Shown here: one piece after another, positions 26,724 through 39,909 of the stretch
How the letters are laid out: each line of letters starts with the position of its first letter
How positions within the stretch are numbered: position 1 is the stretch's first letter
From: Sympetrum striolatum
Taxonomy: Eukaryota > Arthropoda > Insecta > Odonata > Libellulidae
Direction of reading: 5' to 3'
NCBI GenBank assembly: GCA_947579665.1
Contig: OX388343.1
Location: 102,925,657 to 102,989,656, forward strand
DNA length: 64,000 bases
Position numbers and translations under genes: made by a program
The notes under the pieces: generated by a model
Databases searched by the model: none
The model's input: the letters and a program-made list of their open reading frames with translations, nothing else
Told to the model about the DNA's origin: nothing

Positions 26724-29700
26724 GTTTTACCATAAAGCTAATTTAGTTTACTTATCACACGTTCATTGACCATATAGAAATTAGCTCACCTTTCTGGATC
26801 ATTAGTGTCCGATATCCACTGCTTTTCCATAGTAGTAGGCATCCAACACATGACACTGAAGCTAACAATCGTTTTTTTTAGGTGGTTATACATTATGGCC
26901 AGTACGTTGAAAAAATTTCAAGTCAGTGACACTTATGAAATATGGTTACAATTTGAATCCCCCATGAATGAATCAGTGAATGTATAATTAGGTATAATAT
27001 TAGAAACATCTATATGTAATAGATAAGAGATGGATTAACAGATATAACTATAATTTGTAATCATCATTAAGTCATTTTTGATACACCACTTTGTGCTACG
27101 AGTGCCTCAATGAGGCCATGGCAGTGGACAATGATGCACAGTCGGACGAGACCACACTTGCCCTTGCAAACAAAGTTCCCAAAATGGCCTGTGGAAAAAC
27201 TACATCTAAATCGTCGACCCATAACCTTTTGCCCAAAGCAGTGTGGAGCTTATGTTAAAAATTTAATGTACTCAAACCAAACTAGCTAGTCATACCCTAT
27301 GCTCCAAAGGACTGGATACACAAAGAATATATTTCAATGAATTTCTATGAACCGATTATATTTCCATTGGAAGTTGTATTGGAAATGGATACGTCGCCAA
27401 TAAAGAATAGCAATTACAAACCTGAAAAGGAATAATATTAATAAATGACTGATGAAAATTTTAAAACTTAGGTCTCATATTTTTCCTTAAGTAGATAATC
27501 AGCAACTTCCCGTTGATCAGTATTTCATGAGTAACTCCTAAACAATCAGTTATACTAAAATATCTTTCACACAAAAGTTATATTAAAATGCATTCTCTAA
27601 AACTTTTATAAATAATTGTATATACCTAAGTATCAGATTAATTGAGATATTTTGCAAAAATCAGAAACGAGCCTCAAAAGTAGAGCTCGATTTCCAGCTA
27701 ACCTATTTAAACCAGAAACTTATCAACTCTAAAAACAGCAACCAAAGTACTATATATGAAATTTGACGGTGATAAAACAAATAGTTTTCATATTACAGTG
27801 CCCACAAAGAACATAATCACCTACTTCCCATTTATCAGTATTTCACGAGTAACTCCTTACCAATCAGTGATAAAATAATCTGATGTGGCCAACACATGAC
27901 TTTCTCCGTATTTATTGAAAACAGAAGCCTATCCCGGTAACATATAAATAACTCAAAAACAATCAGTGTTACGAAGAAATGATTTATACAAACGTTGTAG
28001 TAAAATACATTATCTATACCTTTTGTACGTAAACGTATATACCTAAATTGCATTTTGACAGAGATATGTATGAAAAACCTCCATTTCTGGATTAACAACA
28101 ACTTCTGGTTAACCATTATTGAAGAATAATTCCTAAAAAATCAGTGTCACGAAAAAATGTTTTTACAAAAGTTGTAGTAAAGTACATTATCTACATTTTT
28201 TGTGCGTAAATGTATGTACCTATATTGCCTTCTTAAAGAGATATTTAAGAAACAAAAGTTTGCTCCGGATAAACCGCAACTTTCGGTTAAGCGATATTCA
28301 CCTAAAACGTATCACCTTTTGGCATTGTTAGGAAAATTCTAAATATATATTTTTAAAATGATCGAATAATTACTTATTAAGATAGAGCGCCCACAAACTT
28401 TTTAACCACAGACAGACATGTTTGGGAAAATAGCTAAAACATGATCTCTGGGCCCCAAACCATCTATTTCCGTCGATATCTGGAGGTCTAATTTTTTTGC
28501 GAATACAATACTTTCTCTATACTACGTATAGGGAGAAAGTAAAAATATGTTCAATACAGCAGTTATAGAAAATTACATTTTCTAAAACAATAGCTCACAC
28601 CTAAATATCATTTTTTTGAGATATTTCACAGCAAAGAAAATTTGCTTCAAAGAATAAAAAAGCTCAACTTCTGGTTAAACGATTTGCTTCAAAAAATTAT
28701 CAACTATGTCAGCACACCACAGTATATATGTGAAGTTTGGTACTGATAGGGCTAATAGTTTTCTCGTTAGAGCGCCCACAAGCACACACAGACGCTGACA
28801 TCGTTCCAAAAATGGTCAGAACGTATTCTAGGGACCCCAAAACATGCATTTCGGTTGAAATCTCGAAGTCAAATTTTTTCATGAAAATTATACTTTCTAT
28901 ATACTATGAATATGGAGAAAGTAAAAATCCAATTAGTAAGAAAGGAATTGACCCTAAAATACATTGTATATTGTATGTTGGCAATAACAAAAGTGTAAAA
29001 TCTTCTACCGCTGATCAAAGAGTCTAAAAAATTTTGGTTACAGACAACCCATTGCCATTTTTCACTTCCATTATTTCATTGAATTTAAGAAAAAGAAATC
29101 CAACAAAGCAAACCAAAAGACTGCTTAAATGTAAAGTAACCACAAGGATGATCATTGAAATAAATCAGATGTCCAGAATTACATCCCACAAACTTCGTCC
29201 ATGATCTCCAATTGGAAATATTCCTATAACTATAATAAAATCTGCTAGTTAAGATGGCAGACATTGGCTGACTCAAGCATATTGACGCAATCATATTGCA
29301 ACCTGTATAACAGAACATATTGACAGTAATTGCAATATTATATCTTAATATATATTATAACTCAAATAAGGCATGAAATATACATAAAAAATTATGATCT
29401 CCCAAAAATATTATGATCATGTACCCCCAAATCGAGCATAGAGCAATGTGAAAGGAAAAGCCGGAGCAAAGATATTTTGAAAGGGGTGGATTTAACAGTA
29501 CTTCAACAGAACGAACGGAAAACCACAACAATTCAACAGAGGCAAACTGGAGCAAAGCATATGAAAAAAATTCCTGATATTCCCCACCATACCATCTAAA
29601 TCTACTGTATCATACTTGAAACCCAATTAACTTATCATTACCGATTAAAAACATAAATTGACATGATATAACACCATCGAAAATTGATCAAAGAAATAAT

Positions 29701-32068
29701 TAGGTCTTGCATTGTATTGGAAAACTTAGAGACACATTTCAAAACAATGAATTGAAAACAATATATATATAATAAAATCTTACTCTGCAGCCACCCTTAA
29801 AGCACTCAGTGGCTGTCTTTATACTTCCCTCGCCCTAAACAGGAGCCATCGAGAGGCCTCGTAAATGCTTCCAATGAATGTCTCCGCAACTTGGTGTCTC
29901 TCATAAGCAACTGTCCCATACTGTAGACTGTAGTGGTCCATATCCACCATTCTCCACTTTACTCCCAAGTTGCAGCACTCTGGAGCTTCTGGTATTATTT
30001 GAGGGACTTTCTGTGCATATTCTCTATATGAATAATAGGACAAACAAATAGAATATTTATTATAATTATAAACGTCAATTGAAATTCCTGTAATAGCAGC
30101 AGATCATATTAGATGATTACACAGCTAGTAAACAAGGAAATTACAATTTTGAATGCAAAGTGCTAAACCTATATTGAAATGAGGATCTAATGAACGATAA
30201 AAGAGTTACCTTAGATTATTCAAGAGGAGAGCCTGCACGAACCTTCCCAAACTAACCTGTAGTATCTGGTTCATCCATTTCTACCACATCTCAGCTTTGT
30301 AGTAGGTGATGGTTATTAAGTCGAGATCATTATATACAGAATGACTTATCTTGCCAAAGCAATTGAGAATGTGCTGCTATTCCTATGCATTTTACAATTT
30401 TTCTCTTCCACAGGATGGTTTAGGTGGAGATTTTAAGGTAGTAACACCAGTAAACCTATATCAATAATGTACTTATTAACTCCCCATTCCTGAAAGGTTA
30501 GAAAAGAGACCATGAATATTCAATTAAAATATTTAAATAATGAAATGTATTATTTTTTAATGATAATCAGTTACCAATATTAAAAAATACATTCTATATT
30601 CTTAAGAAAAACATACCTTTTTTGTCATCACCAATTGGGAAGGCATTGGAATCTCTCCATCCAACAATAATCTCAAATAAGATGCCATCTTCAAACCACA
30701 TCCATTATCAAAACGTGTCACTCAATTTGAGAGGTCAGATCAGACCCTCTACGTGAAATCTTCAAGTTTTAGTCCCATAATGGGCAGAACTTCTCCATCA
30801 AGAGAGGCAAAATGCCTCTCGGTGACGAGAATTGTATCTGCAAATGGTATCTCTCTTTTGATAGCTACCCGAAAGTCTTGAAGGGCAAAACATCTCAATC
30901 GGAATCCTGATCGTCGATGAGAATATTATTTTGCCAAAGGTAGCTTTCTATTGAGTGATACCATGAGGTACGCAGACCCTCTTTCCATGGGCAGAACCTC
31001 TCAAACAGGAGAGGCGTTACACCTCCCCTGAAGAGAACTGTATTCTGAAAATGGTACCTTTCATTTGAGTGCTACCCCGTGGTACCCAGACCCACTCGAT
31101 GGGCAGAATCTCTCGACCTGGGGGAGGCATCACACCACTCCATAGTGAGAATTTTATTCTGCTAGGGTAGCTCTCTTTTGAAGTTACCAGAAGACCAGTA
31201 GACCTCTCAGCAGGAAGGTTTATATGGAGATTTTAAGTTAGATATACCAGTAGACCTTTATCAATAATGTTTTTATAAGCACCCTATTCCTGAAAGTTTA
31301 GAAAAGAGACCATTAATATTTAATGAAAAAATTTTCATCATAAGAATTATTATTTTCTAATGATAATCAGTTACCAATATTAAAAAATATATTCTAAAAT
31401 CTTAAGAAAAACATACCTTATTTTTTCATCACCAATTGGGAACGCATTGGAATCCCTCCATCCAACAATAATCTCAAATAAGATGCCTTCTTCAAAGCGC
31501 ATCCATAATCAAAACGTGTCACTCAATTTGAGAGGTCAGATCAGACCCTCTACATGAAATCTTCAAGTTTTAGCTCTCTTTTGAAGTTACCAGAAGACCA
31601 GAAGTCCTCTCCATATGGGTACCTATAAAACAATAGTTGTTAATTATGGCCTTAAAATATATGAATCATTTTGTCCAATTTTATTTAGATATTTCCAAAG
31701 TATTCTAGGCTTAAACATATTTACTCTAAAATTTATAACCCTATGTTGATTCATTACCTCGAAAGTCCTGTTAATATGAGGAAGAAGTAGTCAGTTTTCC
31801 CTGTGCGTATCCAACAACATCCAAAGATTTCTAATTTCTTTGTCCCCAGCTGCTCGGGTTCAATAAACATAGGTATTGCATTGCTTAGTCCCACATTAAG
31901 TTGACCTCAACTAATGCAAACTTACGATCTTCACCTGCATTCTCATAGGATTTGTTTGCTTTTGTTTACCATCTCTTTCTAATGCAATCTATGTTTATTA
32001 TATCTCTGCTGAAAGTAAAGCTTCAAATGCACTCAAATATTTATTATAGTCTTCAAGCTTTGGATTAA
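26724..32068. repeat. Array unit 6
   Basis: Full-length unit. It shares the CGATTTCCAGCTAACCTATT variant near 27690 with unit 7 and the synonymous CCAAAG codon change near 27305 with units 4 and 7. Confidence 0.95.
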
Positions 32069-35000
32069 GTTTTACCATAAAGCTAATTTAGTTTACTTAT
32101 CACACGTTCATTGACCATATAGAAATTAGCTCACCTTTCTGGATCATTAGTGTCCGATATCCACTGCTTTTCCATAGTAGTAGGCATCCAACACATGACA
32201 CTGAAGCTAACAATCGTTTTTTTTAGGTGGTTATACATTATGGCCAGTACGTTGAAAAAATTTCAAGTCAGTGACACTTATGAAATATGGTTACAATTTG
32301 AATCCCCCATGAATGAATCAGTGAATGTATAATTAGGTATAATATTAGAAACATCTATATGTAATAGATAAGAGATGGATTAACAGATATAACTATAATT
32401 TGTAATCATCATTAAGTCATTTTTGATACACCACTTTGTGCTACGAGTGCCTCAATGAGGCCATGGCAGTGGACAATGATGCACAGTCGGACGAGACCAC
32501 ACTTGCCCTTGCAAACAAAGTTCCCAAAATGGCCTGTGGAAAAACTACATCTAAATCGTCGACCCATAACCTTTTGCCCAAAGCAGTGTGGAGCTTATGT
32601 TAAAAATTTAATGTACTCAAACCAAACTAGCTAGTCATACCCTATGCTCCAAAGGACTGGATACACAAAGAATATATTTCAATGAATTTCTATGAACCGA
32701 TTATATTTCCATTGGAAGTTGTATTGGAAATGGATACGTCGCCAATAAAGAATAGCAATTACAAACCTGAAAAGGAATAATATTAATAAATGACTGATGA
32801 AAATTTTAAAACTTAGGTCTCATATTTTTCCTTAAGTAGATAATCAGCAACTTCCCGTTGATCAGTATTTCATGAGTAACTCCTAAACAATCAGTTATAC
32901 TAAAATATCTTTCACACAAAAGTTATATTAAAATGCATTCTCTAAAACTTTTATAAATAATTGTATATACCTAAGTATCAGATTAATTGAGATATTTTGC
33001 AAAAATCAGAAACGAGCCTCAAAAGTAGAGCTCGATTTCCAGCTAACCTATTTAAACCAGAAACTTATCAACTCTAAAAACAGCAACCAAAGTACTATAT
33101 ATGAAATTTGACGGTGATAAAACAAATAGTTTTCATATTACAGTGCCCACAAAGAACATAATCACCTACTTCCCATTTATCAGTATTTCACGAGTAACTC
33201 CTTACCAATCAGTGATAAAATAATCTGATGTGGCCAACACATGACTTTCTCCGTATTTATTGAAAACAGAAGCCTATCCCGGTAACATATAAATAACTCA
33301 AAAACAATCAGTGTTACGAAGAAATGATTTATACAAACGTTGTAGTAAAATACATTATCTATACCTTTTGTACGTAAACGTATATACCTAAATTGCATTT
33401 TGACAGAGATATGTATGAAAAACCTCCATTTCTGGATTAACAACAACTTCTGGTTAACCATTATTGAAGAATAATTCCTAAAAAATCAGTGTCACGAAAA
33501 AATGTTTTTACAAAAGTTGTAGTAAAGTACATTATCTACATTTTTTGTTCGTAAATGTATGTACCTATATTGCCTTCTTAAAGAGATATTTAAGAAACAA
33601 AAGTTTGCTCCGGATAAACCGCAACTTTCGGTTAAGCGATATTCACCTAAAACGTATCACCTTTTGGCATTGTTAGGAAAATTCTAAATATATATTTTTA
33701 AAATGATCGAATAATTACTTATTAAGATAGAGCGCCCACAAACTTTTTAACCACAGACAGACAGGTTTGGGAAAATAGCTAAAACATGATCTCTGGGCCC
33801 CAAACCATCTATTTCCGTCGATATCTGGAGGTCTAATTTTTTTGCGAATACAATACTTTCTCTATACTACGTATAGGGAGAAAGTAAAAATATGTTCAAT
33901 ACAGCAGTTATAGAAAATTACATTTTCTAAAACAATAGCTTACACCTAAATATCATTTTTTTGAGATATTTCACAGCAAAGGAAATTTGCTTCAAAGAAT
34001 AAAAAAGCTCAACTTCTGGTTAAACGATTTGCTTCAAAAAATTATCAACTATGTCAGCACACCACAGTATATATGTGAAGTTTGGTACTGATAGGGCTAA
34101 TAGTTTTCTCGTTAGAGCGCCCACAAGCACACACAGACGCTGACATCGTTCCAAAAATGGTCAGAACGTATTCTAGGGACCCCAAAACATGCATTTCGGT
34201 TGAAATCTCGAAGTCAAATTTTTTCATGAAAATTATACTTTCTATATACTATGAATATGGAGAAAGTAAAAATCCAATTAGTAAGAAAGGAATTGACCCT
34301 AAAATACATTGTATATTGTATGTTGGCAATAACAAAAGTGTAAAATCTTCTACCGCTAATCAAAGAGTCTAAAAAATTTTGGTTACAGACAACCCATTGC
34401 CATTTTTCACTTCCATTATTTCATTGAATTTAAGAAAAAGAAATCCAACAAAGCAAACCAAAAGACTGCTTAAATGTAAAGTAACCACAAGGATGATCAT
34501 TGAAATAAATCAGATGTCCAGAATTACATCCCACAAACTTCGTCCATGATCTCCAATTGGAAATATTCCTATAACTATAATAAAATCTGCTAGTTAAGAT
34601 GGCAGACATTGGCTGACTCAAGCATATTGACGAAATCATATTGCAACCTGTATAACAGAACATATTGACAGTAATTGCAATATTATATCTTAATATATAT
34701 TATAACTCAAATAAGGCATGAAATATACATAAAAAATTATGATCTCCCAAAAATATTATGATCATGTACCCCCAAATCGAGCATAGAGCAATGTGAAAGG
34801 AAAAGCCGGAGCAAAGATATTTTGAAAGGGGTGGATTTAACAGTACTTCAACAGAACGAACGGAATACCACAACAATTCAACAGAGGCAAACTGGAGCAA
34901 AGCATATGAAAAAAATTCCTGATATTCCCCATCATACCATCTAAATCTACTGTATCATACTTGAAACCCAATTAACTTATCATTACCGATTAAAAACATA

Positions 35001-37413
35001 AATTGACATGATATAACACCATCGAAAATTGATCAAAGAAATAATTAGGTCTTGCATTGTATTGGAAAACTTAGAGACACATTTCAAAACAATGAATTGA
35101 AAACAATATATATATAATAAAATCTTACTCTGCAGCCACCCTTAAAGCACTCAGTGGCTGTCTTTATACTTCCCTCGCCCTAAACAGGAGCCATCGAGAG
35201 GCCTCGTAAATGCTTCCAATGAATGTCTCCGCAACTTGGTGTCTCTCATAAGCAACTGTCCCATACTGTAGACTGTAGTGGTCCATATCCACCATTCTCC
35301 ACTTTACTCCCAAGTTGCAGCACTCTGGAGCTTCTGGTATTATTTGAGGGACTTTCTGTGCATATTCTCTATATGAATAATAGGACAAACAAATAATATA
35401 TTTATTATAATTATAAATGTCAATTGAAATTCCTGTAATAGCAGCAGATCATATGAGATGATTACACAGCTAGTAAACAAGGAAATTACAATTTTGAATG
35501 CAAAGTGCTAAACCTATATTGAAATGAGGATCTAATGAACGATAAAAGAGTTACCTTAGATTATTCAAGAGGAGAGCCTGCACGAACCTTCCCAAACTAA
35601 CCTGTAGTATCTGGTTCATCCATTTCTACCACATCTCAGCTTTGTAGTAGGTGATGGTTATTAAGTCGAGATCATTATATACAGAATGACTTATCTTGCC
35701 AAAGCAATTGAGAATGTGCTGCTATTCCTATGCATTTTACAATTTTTCTCTTCCACAGGATGGTTTAGGTGGAGATTTTAAGGTAGTAACACCAGTAAAC
35801 CTATATCAATAATGTACTTATTAACTCCCCATTCCTGAAAGGTTAGAAAAGAGACCATGAATATTCAATTAAAATATTTAAATAATGAAATGTATTATTT
35901 TTTAATGATAATCAGTTACCAATATTAAAAAATACATTCTATATTCTTAAGAAAAACATACCTTTTTTGTCATCACCAATTGGGAAGGCATTGGAATCTC
36001 TCCATCCAACAATAATCTCAAATAAGATGCCATCTTCAAACCACATCCATTATCAAAACGTGTCACTCAATTTGAGAGGTCAGATCAGACCCTCTACATG
36101 AAATCTTCAAGTTTTAGTCCCATAATGGGCAGAACTTCTCTATCAAGAGAGGCAAAATGCCTCTCGGTGACGAGAATTGTATCTGCAAATGGTATCTCTC
36201 TTTTGATAGCTACCCGAAAGTCTTGAAGGGCAAAACATCTCAATCGGAATCCTGATCGTCGATGAGAATATTATTTTGCCAAAGGTAGCTTTCTATTGAG
36301 TGATACCATGAGGTACGCAGACCCTCTTTCCATGGTAAGAACCTCTCAAACAGGAGAGGCGTTACACCTCCCCTGAAGAGAACTGTATTCTGAAAATGGT
36401 ACCTTTCATTTGAGTGCTACCCCGTGGTACCCAGACCCACTCGATGAGCAGAATCTCTCGACCTGGGGGAGGCATCACACCACTCCATAGTGAGAATTTT
36501 ATTCTGCTAGGGTAGCTCTCTTTTGAAGTTACCAGAAGACCAGTAGACCTCTCAGCAGGAAGGTTTACATGGAGATTTTAAGTTAGATATACCAGTAGAC
36601 CTTTATCAATAATGTTTTTATAAGCACCCTATTCCTGAAAGTTTAGAAAAGAGACCATTAATATTTAATGAAAAAATTTTCATCATAAGAATTATTATTT
36701 TCTAATGATAATCAGTTACCAATATTAAAAAATATATTCTAAAATCTTAAGAAAAACATACCTTATTTTTTCATCACCAATTGGGAACGCATTGGAATCC
36801 CTCCATCCAACAATAATCTCAAATAAGATGCCTTCTTCAAAGCGCATCCATAATCAAAACGTGTCACTCAATTTGAGAGGTCAGATCAGACCCTCTACAT
36901 GAAATCTTCAAGTTTTAGCTCTCTTTTGAAGTTACCAGAAGACCAGAAGTCCTCTCCATATGGGTACCTATAAAACAATAGTTGTTAATTATGGCCTTAA
37001 AATATATGAATCATTTTGTTCAATTTTATTTAGATATTTCCAAAGTATTCTAGGCTTAAACATATTTACTCTAAAATTTATTACCCTATGTTGATTCATT
37101 ACCTCGAAAGTCCTGTGAATATGAGGAAGAAGTAGTCAGTTTTCCCTCTGCCTATCCAAGAACATCCAAAGATTTCTAATTTCTCTGTCCCCAGCTGCTT
37201 GGGTTCAATGAACATAGGTACGGCATTGCTTTGTCCCACACTAAGTTGACCTCAACTAATGCAAACTTACGATATTCATCTGTGTGCTCATAGGAATTGT
37301 TTGCTTTTGTTTACCATCTCTTTCTAATGCTATCTATGGTTATTGTATCTCTGCTGCAAATAAAGCTTCAAATGCACTCAAATATTTATTATAATTTTCA
37401 AACTTTGGATTAA
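32069..37413. repeat. Array unit 7, with diverged right end
   Basis: Identity with other units is high until about 37080, then substitutions become frequent (for example CCCTCTGCCTATCCAAG for CCCTGTGCGTATCCAAC). The diverged tail probably escaped homogenisation because it lies at the array edge. Coding-like frames in the tail remain open, see 37103-37250. Confidence 0.93.
37103..37250 (-). pseudogene. Edge copy of the 5035-5182 exon-like segment
   Basis: Reads QLSVGQSNAVPMFIEPKQLG and then TEKLEIFGCSWIGRGKTDYF, open throughout and ending TTTCGAG|GTAATG. About ten amino-acid replacements and two synonymous changes separate it from the array form, with no stop and no indel. It is the least homogenised copy and so the best one for judging selection. 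Confidence 0.5.
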
Positions 37414-37426
37414 TTTTACCATAAAG
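37343..37426 (-). pseudogene. Edge copy of the NPK-YNKYLSAFEA exon-like segment
   Basis: Open from CTAG|CTTTATGGT to CAA TAA at 37340. Its frame is intact upstream where the array units have a one-base insertion. Downstream in the same strand, frames reading IALERDGKQKQT and SYEHTDEYRKFALVEVNL follow, suggesting more decayed coding sequence between 37250 and 37340. Confidence 0.4.
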
Positions 37427-37515
37427 CTAGTTTAGTTTAGTTATCACAAGTTTATTTACTATATAAAAATTGTCTTACCTCTCCAGATTATTATTGACCG
37501 ATATCCACTCCTTTA
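37414..37515. repeat. Partial, diverged eighth copy at the array edge
   Basis: Positions 37414-37515 align with the first ~100 bp of a unit (TTTTACCATAAAGCTAGTTT against TTTTACCATAAAGCTAATTT), with many substitutions. Beyond about 37515 no similarity to the unit is seen. This marks the junction with flanking DNA. Confidence 0.8.
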
Positions 37516-37566
37516 ATATCATTAAAAGTGATAAAACATCCCACAGTTCAACAACGCATTCATCAG
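37479..37566 (-). pseudogene. Exon-like segment outside the array unit
   Basis: After the acceptor-like TTTCGAG, 88 bases read DECVVELWDVLSLLMILKEW and ISVNNNLE, ending in GAG|GTAAGA, phase 2. It covers the array edge: only its last part matches the unit start (67-134). It therefore looks like the fuller ancestral exon, of which the array units carry a diverged version. Confidence 0.5.
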
Positions 37567-37689
37567 CTCGAAATTATTTCTTAGCATTATGTGTCATGCA
37601 GGAGGAAAGCATTTAAGAACAGTTTCAATGACATTAACAATTTTCTTGGAATTCTGTAAGGAGAGACTTTGATCAGTGCAATTGTTCAC

Positions 37690-37942
37690 TCATGCCTCGG
37701 TAGCTTTCATTTCATCACAGCCATGATCAAGACTGGGACAAAAGAAAATGAGAGATACATTTTTCTCTATCCTGTACCACATGACCAATGGAAACAGTCC
37801 ATTCATCAGAGTATGATAGCAGGAACAAAGGAGAATAATTGAATTAAAAATAGAAGGATCGCGAGGAAGGGCCAAAACAGGAATGGGGTTTCTAGAATTA
37901 GTAAAAAATGGCAAAGTTACATGCAAAGGAAAGATTATTACC
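37690..37942 (-). other. Open minus-strand frame upstream of the array edge
   Basis: A frame begins just after the acceptor-like TTTTCATTGTAG, reads LVLVIIFPLHVTLPFFTNSR and later PVLALPRDPSIFNSIILLCS, and ends with a stop at 37690. It lies on the same strand as, and upstream of, the 37479-37566 exon. It may be a further exon or chance; there is no second copy to compare. Confidence 0.25.
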
Positions 37943-37949
37943 AGCACCA

Positions 37950-38870
37950 ACTACAATGAAAATTTATCACTTGAGTCAATTGCAAATATACTCTTGTTGC
38001 AAAGTTGATTACTTAGTAAATTGCATTTGCATACAAACCACAGGAAAAATAAAATCTAATATATATAAATAGGTATTTGCTAAGGATAATTGAGAGAAAC
38101 GGATACAGGGAATCATGAAATCAGAACAGAGAAATAAAGAATGGACTTGATTATCTTAAAACTCCGTAAGTTCGCTAGTAAAACTTTACAATCCTTAAAA
38201 CCATTATGGAAATATATTGAAAGGAATTGCTATTGAACCATAATTGTATTTGAATTTTGTAGAAATACTGAAATAACATTCAATTTATATTTAAAAAATA
38301 TTTTTTTATAATTATTTTTCTAAATACTAACAATTTTTAGAGGAAATATTAAGGTCATCGAATGCGACAAAGGTCGGGAAATTATAAAATGAAAAATATA
38401 TGAAATGTGCAAAACAAAATCAAAGGAATTGGGTATTTTAATAGTCAAGCCTGTAATGTTGTGAGTACCTAAGTAAATGTACTTACTTTAAGGAATCAGC
38501 TGTCATTTTACTTAGGACGTGACTTTGTCTTACGACTGAGTTTCACTTTCTACGTCGGCAAGGGAAATCAGCAGAGTACTGATGAAGAGAAAACATCCCA
38601 GTTACTGGTTACCTGTAAATAAATATTTGCTTTAATTAAGTAGCATTACGAATTGTCATTTCACAGTTATTACTATTATTAATATAAATTGATAATAATG
38701 TAGCAAGGACTTATTAAATTTACAATACGACATTATAATCATTACATGAGTAAAACTTGCCTGAAATCGGCTTACGCGATTAAAATTCATGATTGAATTA
38801 AATGTATTGAAAGTGACATACTCATTTTGTTACAAACAAGAATAAAATCTATCTTTAAGAATAAATGTAA
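37950..38870. other. AT-rich stretch with no supported feature
   Basis: Many stops in all frames. I see no splice-flanked frame, tRNA-like box or internal repeat. Confidence 0.5.
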
Positions 38871-38872
38871 AG

Positions 38873-38922
38873 AATTCATATGTAAAGAATGAAAACAAAT
38901 TTTCATTCTTTACATATGAATT
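38873..38922. repeat. Perfect 23-bp inverted repeat (hairpin)
   Basis: AATTCATATGTAAAGAATGA plus AAA at 38873-38895 is followed by the loop CAAA and its exact reverse complement at 38900-38922. No mismatch in 23 pairs; AT-rich. The upstream ATGTAAAGAATTCATATGTA adds a short direct repeat. It could be a recent foldback insertion, a replication slip product or a small hairpin RNA; no further support. Confidence 0.9.
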
Positions 38923-38929
38923 GATTTGT

Positions 38930-39905
38930 ACTACCGGAAAAAAGAAATACTACAAAACTAAAATGACCTTAGAGCAGAGAATACTTTGATAGTCACTTCT
39001 TGGCTAATAAATATTTACGCCACTTGAATCGACACTGAATTTGAAATCTCGAATTCCGTTAGAGGTCCCGTTGGCGAAATCTCGCAAGAAACTGGAAAAT
39101 ATTTTAAAACGGATATTGAAATTGCGTTCCTTAATATTTATTTAAATTTACAGAACACCCATTAATGACGGATGAAAAAGCAACTAATTCTTGATTCCTA
39201 GACAAAAATCAAAAATGATAAGCGAATGAATTACTCGGGCAAATTCTTCTAGAAGTGATCTTCGGCAATTGATACGTTAAGATTTTAATTGACAATTCAT
39301 GAAAAAATATTTCGAAATTGTGATATTGAAAGCAGAGGTAAAGAGGTAGTTTTGTGGACGAAGGTCAAGGTATAGGAAAGTGCTTCATTATCTCAAACAA
39401 ACAGCTTTACGGTGACGCTTGGTTTCCACTGAATTCCAGTTATTTAATCACTGTATTATGTTGTAACATGTATCACATAATAGAAAGATCACGCGGCGCA
39501 TACGACAGGAATAAATTCAGTAATTGGATACATAGTAATGAAGCAGTTACCTTATTAGCGTTATAATAAATAATCACTTAAAGTATGTATTGATAAATCT
39601 ATGTGACGTAATGCAATTTGAACTCCCGATGCCCGTTACCGTTGGTGACTTCTCGTGTAGAACCCGAAAGGTCTTTAACGAGATTTTAAACCTCTAATTC
39701 ATTAAAAGCCATGTTCTAAATTTGTTTCATGACATCAGAATTATTAAAAAATATTTACTTCCAATAAACCTGAAGCGTGCAGGAGAAAAAAAATTGGAAC
39801 AGTTTCGAAGTTAATGAGTTATTCACGGCTCCACCAACGAATATTTCGCAAAGACATAAAACGAAACGTTAGTAGAATCACACAAGGCATATTCGCTTAT
39901 TGGAT
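38930..39905. other. Intergenic-like stretch
   Basis: No supported gene. A 70-codon frame near 39354-39566 has no splice context or copy to compare and is treated as chance. Confidence 0.45.
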
Positions 39906-39909
39906 CACA

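Larger units (their letters stand above)
1..37515. repeat. Tandem array of ~5.35-kb units, seven copies plus a partial eighth
   Basis: The motif GTTTTACCATAAAGCTAATT recurs at 1, 5346, 10689, 16034, 21379, 26724 and 32069, and in diverged form near 37414. Spacing is 5345 bp except 5343 for unit 2. Whole units align base for base with few substitutions, so this is a large-unit tandem array rather than dispersed repeats. It begins at or before the left edge, so copy number is a minimum. The right edge decays: identity is high to about 37080, then mismatches rise, and similarity fades near 37515. Each unit mixes transposon-like sequence with exon-like coding segments on both strands, so this is an amplified genomic segment and not a simple satellite. 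Confidence 0.97.

Noticed and set aside
1..37413. Array as rDNA, histone cluster or CRISPR-like array
   Set aside because: No rRNA-like or histone-like sequence is seen in the unit, and there is no spacer-repeat structure.
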